Part shown: positions 62,500 through 64,000 of the stretch, one piece after another
How positions within the stretch are numbered: the stretch's first letter is position 1
Layout of the letters: every line of letters begins with the position of its first letter
Assembly (NCBI RefSeq): GCF_001642735.1
Contig: NZ_LWHM01000013.1
Location: 1-64,000, forward strand
Length of the DNA: 64,000 nucleotides
From: Pseudohongiella nitratireducens
GTDB taxonomy: Bacteria > Pseudomonadota > Gammaproteobacteria > Pseudomonadales > Pseudohongiellaceae
Reading direction: 5' to 3'
Position numbers and translations under genes: made by a program
The notes under the pieces: generated by a model
What the model saw: the letters and a program-made list of their open reading frames with translations, nothing else
Databases searched by the model: none
Told to the model about the DNA's origin: nothing

Positions 62500-63396
62500 T
62501 CACCCTGAGCTTAATAAGGTGTACTGGTCCCAATACGGATTATCTCCGAAGGAATCCACCATGAAATCAATAAAGCTGCGGATCTTGTTGGACATCAGTG
62601 TCCGATGGGCATAGACCGCATAAAGGCCTAGAGGCTCCGGTTCATACGCAGTCAATATCACTTCAAGCTTTCCTGAGGCGATTGCCTCGCCTGCGATAAA
62701 CGTAGGTTGTACAGCTATTCCACGCCCCTCAATCGCGCACTTAATCAACAAGTCTCCGTTATTTGATTCGATTTGCGAGACATTTGCCCGCCACAGCGAA
62801 TCAGTTTGTTCCATGTAACTATAGCCAAGCAGGCGGTGCTCTGACAGCTCGCTGATTGCAGTAGGATAACCATGTTCCTGCAAATACGCAGGTGATGCAC
62901 AGGCGACCAGCCGAATCGGTGCCAGCTTCCTGGCAACCATGGACGAGTCACTTAGGTGCCCGATCCGGATGGCAATGTCGAAGCCCTCATCAACAATATT
63001 CACTTTGCGGTCGTTTAACTGAATATCGATAGTGACATCTGGATACCGGGCCGTGAAATCACTGATTAACTTCCCCATATGCCCGGTCGCAAATGAGACA
63101 GGTGCGCTGATGCGTAAACGTCCTCTGGGGTTTGCCTGGTAATCACCTACCGCATTTTGCATCTCATCAAAATCGTCCAGTAACAGCCTGGCTCTCTCCA
63201 GGTAATACAGGCCTGCTTCGGTCAGGTGTATTCGTCTTGTGGTCCGGTTCAGTAATCTGACGCCGACATCATCTTCCAGCGCCGAGACGTACTTGCTAAC
63301 TAATTGGGGGGATTTGTCCAGCCGTTCTGCGGCTTTGCTGAAGCTCTTTTCTGACGCGACGGTGATAAAGGTTCGAAGAATTTCAATTCTGTCCAT
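62500..63396 (-). CDS. LysR-family transcriptional regulator
   Basis: A 298-residue LysR regulator of the CrgA/AaeR-like group: MDRIEILRTFITVASEKSFS, AAERLDKSPQLVSKYVSALE (helix-turn-helix), RTTRRIHLTEAGLYYLERAR, and an effector domain with GFDIAIRIGHLSDSSMVARK. The ATG at 63396 gives the standard N-terminus; the frame runs back to 63504 without similarity. It is divergent from the DoxX gene with 175 bp between and probably controls it. It converges with the diguanylate cyclase gene. Confidence 0.92.
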   Translation of the reverse strand: MDRIEILRTFITVASEKSFSKAAERLDKSPQLVSKYVSALEDDVGVRLLNRTTRRIHLTEAGLYYLERARLLLDDFDEMQNAVGDYQANPRGRLRISAPVSFATGHMGKLISDFTARYPDVTIDIQLNDRKVNIVDEGFDIAIRIGHLSDSSMVARKLAPIRLVACASPAYLQEHGYPTAISELSEHRLLGYSYMEQTDSLWRANVSQIESNNGDLLIKCAIEGRGIAVQPTFIAGEAIASGKLEVILTAYEPEPLGLYAVYAHRTLMSNKIRSFIDFMVDSFGDNPYWDQYTLLSSG

Positions 63397-63529
63397 GATC
63401 TTATAATAGAAGCTGAAGTGGTTTTTATTATCAATGAATTGTTTATTATAAAGCAATAATTGGCATGTTAATCTCTGTTTTAGTGAATAGTAAAGTGTGC
63501 TCATGATCTAGTGGTTCTAATCATCTGAT

Positions 63530-63588
63530 TGAAAAACACATCTTTATAATCCAGGATAGGAGATAGAAATCATGAAAAACACATCTTT
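63530..63588. repeat. 16-bp direct repeat around the doxX start
   Basis: TGAAAAACACATCTTT occurs at 63530-63545 and again at 63573-63588, the second copy beginning inside the DoxX start codon. The 43-bp spacing puts the first copy upstream of the ribosome site. It looks like a small local duplication of the gene start. Confidence 0.7.
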
Positions 63589-64000
63589 CATCACTCGTTT
63601 ATTGCAATCACATGTTGGTTGGGCAGCGTTCGTACTGCGTGTACCAGTCGGCATTATTCTCATTGCGCATGGTGCACAGAAGCTTTTTGGTTGGTTCGGT
63701 GGGTACGGCCTGGAAGGAACAGGGCAGTTCATGGCGAGCCTGGGATTAGAGCCAGGATACTTGATGGCCCTACTGGCCGGGAGCGCAGAATTCTTCGGTG
63801 GCCTGGCCCTGGTACTGGGTATATTAACCCGTCCAGCCGCACTGATGTCGGCATTCACCATGGCCGTTGCGATGTTTACGGCGCATATCGGTAATGGCCT
63901 GTTTATGGCGAACAATGGCTACGAATACGCACTGACGTTACTGGTTGTATCAGCCGCATTAGCGATTCAGGGTGCAGGCCGGTTTAGCTTGGATGCGTTG
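63572..64000 (+). CDS. DoxX family membrane protein (cut by window edge)
   Basis: The visible 143 residues form a four-helix DoxX-family protein: AAFVLRVPVGIILIAHGAQK, LFGWFGGYGLEGTGQFMASL, LMALLAGSAEFFGGLALVLG, TRPAALMSAFTMAVAMFTAH. The AHGAQKLFGWFGG and AEFFGGLALVLG motifs are diagnostic. DoxX-like proteins are linked to membrane redox stress and are often next to LysR regulators, as here. AGGAG precedes ATG 63572. The gene is open at the right edge and probably lacks only a few residues. Confidence 0.92.
   Translation, partial: MKNTSFITRLLQSHVGWAAFVLRVPVGIILIAHGAQKLFGWFGGYGLEGTGQFMASLGLEPGYLMALLAGSAEFFGGLALVLGILTRPAALMSAFTMAVAMFTAHIGNGLFMANNGYEYALTLLVVSAALAIQGAGRFSLDAL

Overview
The window looks like a chromosomal segment of a free-living, aerobic, probably marine gammaproteobacterium. 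The basis is a 13-gene respiratory complex I operon with a fused nuoCD gene and Pseudomonas-like NuoG, E. coli-like YbiT, Tag, YpeA and SugE, a membrane PQQ glucose dehydrogenase, KatG, and several exported enzymes of small-molecule metabolism. The genus cannot be fixed from the sequence alone. No rRNA, tRNA, CRISPR or phage genes were seen.

Layout. 1-1.2 kb: right end of an IS256-family element that cuts off the 5' part of a serine beta-lactamase-family gene. 1.2-11.6 kb: mixed metabolic and envelope genes (exported alpha/beta hydrolase, Tag glycosylase, Tat-exported HAD dehalogenase, YbiT ABC-F ATPase, PAL-like NHL lipoprotein, CPBP protease, exported cyclase, DUF2200, NTF2-like, YpeA, CBS protein). 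11.7-26.9 kb: nuoA-B-CD-E-F-G-H-I-J-K-L-M-N, with a 114-bp MITE-like palindromic element between nuoE and nuoF. 27-32.2 kb: a run of small, often overlapping single-domain genes (Mrr-like, VOC, HAD, P-loop kinase, GrpB, GNAT) with several broken genes. 32.2-35 kb: a LysR regulator coupled to a lipoprotein that joins LprI-like and MliC-like lysozyme-inhibitor domains, and a DUF5694-like protein. 35-43.9 kb: membrane AraC regulator, a large secreted copper monooxygenase-like protein with redoxin, cytochrome c and EF-hand parts, exported FAH-family protein, PQQ glucose dehydrogenase and a methyltransferase. 44-48.5 kb: ParDE/RelBE-type toxin-antitoxin pair with its operator, methyltransferases, a cold-shock protein, and sugE preceded by a guanidine-II riboswitch. 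48.5-53.6 kb: DUF4139 protein, unknown membrane-anchored protein, PnuC-like small membrane protein, truncated GFA gene, CapA-type protein. 53.7-58.8 kb: a MarR repressor and a three-gene envelope module (MMPL/RND pump, LolA-like periplasmic protein, DUF1302-like outer-membrane barrel), with the same palindrome in front of the repressor and in front of the module. 59-64 kb: KatG, a GAF-GGDEF diguanylate cyclase, and a LysR/DoxX divergent pair cut by the window edge.

How parts work together. The nuo operon supplies the quinone-reducing, proton-pumping NADH dehydrogenase. The PQQ glucose dehydrogenase feeds electrons into the same quinone pool from the periplasm. The MarR-MMPL-LolA-barrel group looks like a self-contained, ligand-induced lipid or hydrophobic-compound transport route from inner to outer membrane. 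The PHM-like and PAL-like proteins resemble the two halves of the peptide alpha-amidating system but lie 30 kb apart, and the PAL-like one lacks a canonical residue pair. Several gene remnants (serine hydrolase, DsbA, VOC, GyrI-like, two GFA pieces) show that the accessory stretches are eroding or were assembled by transfer.
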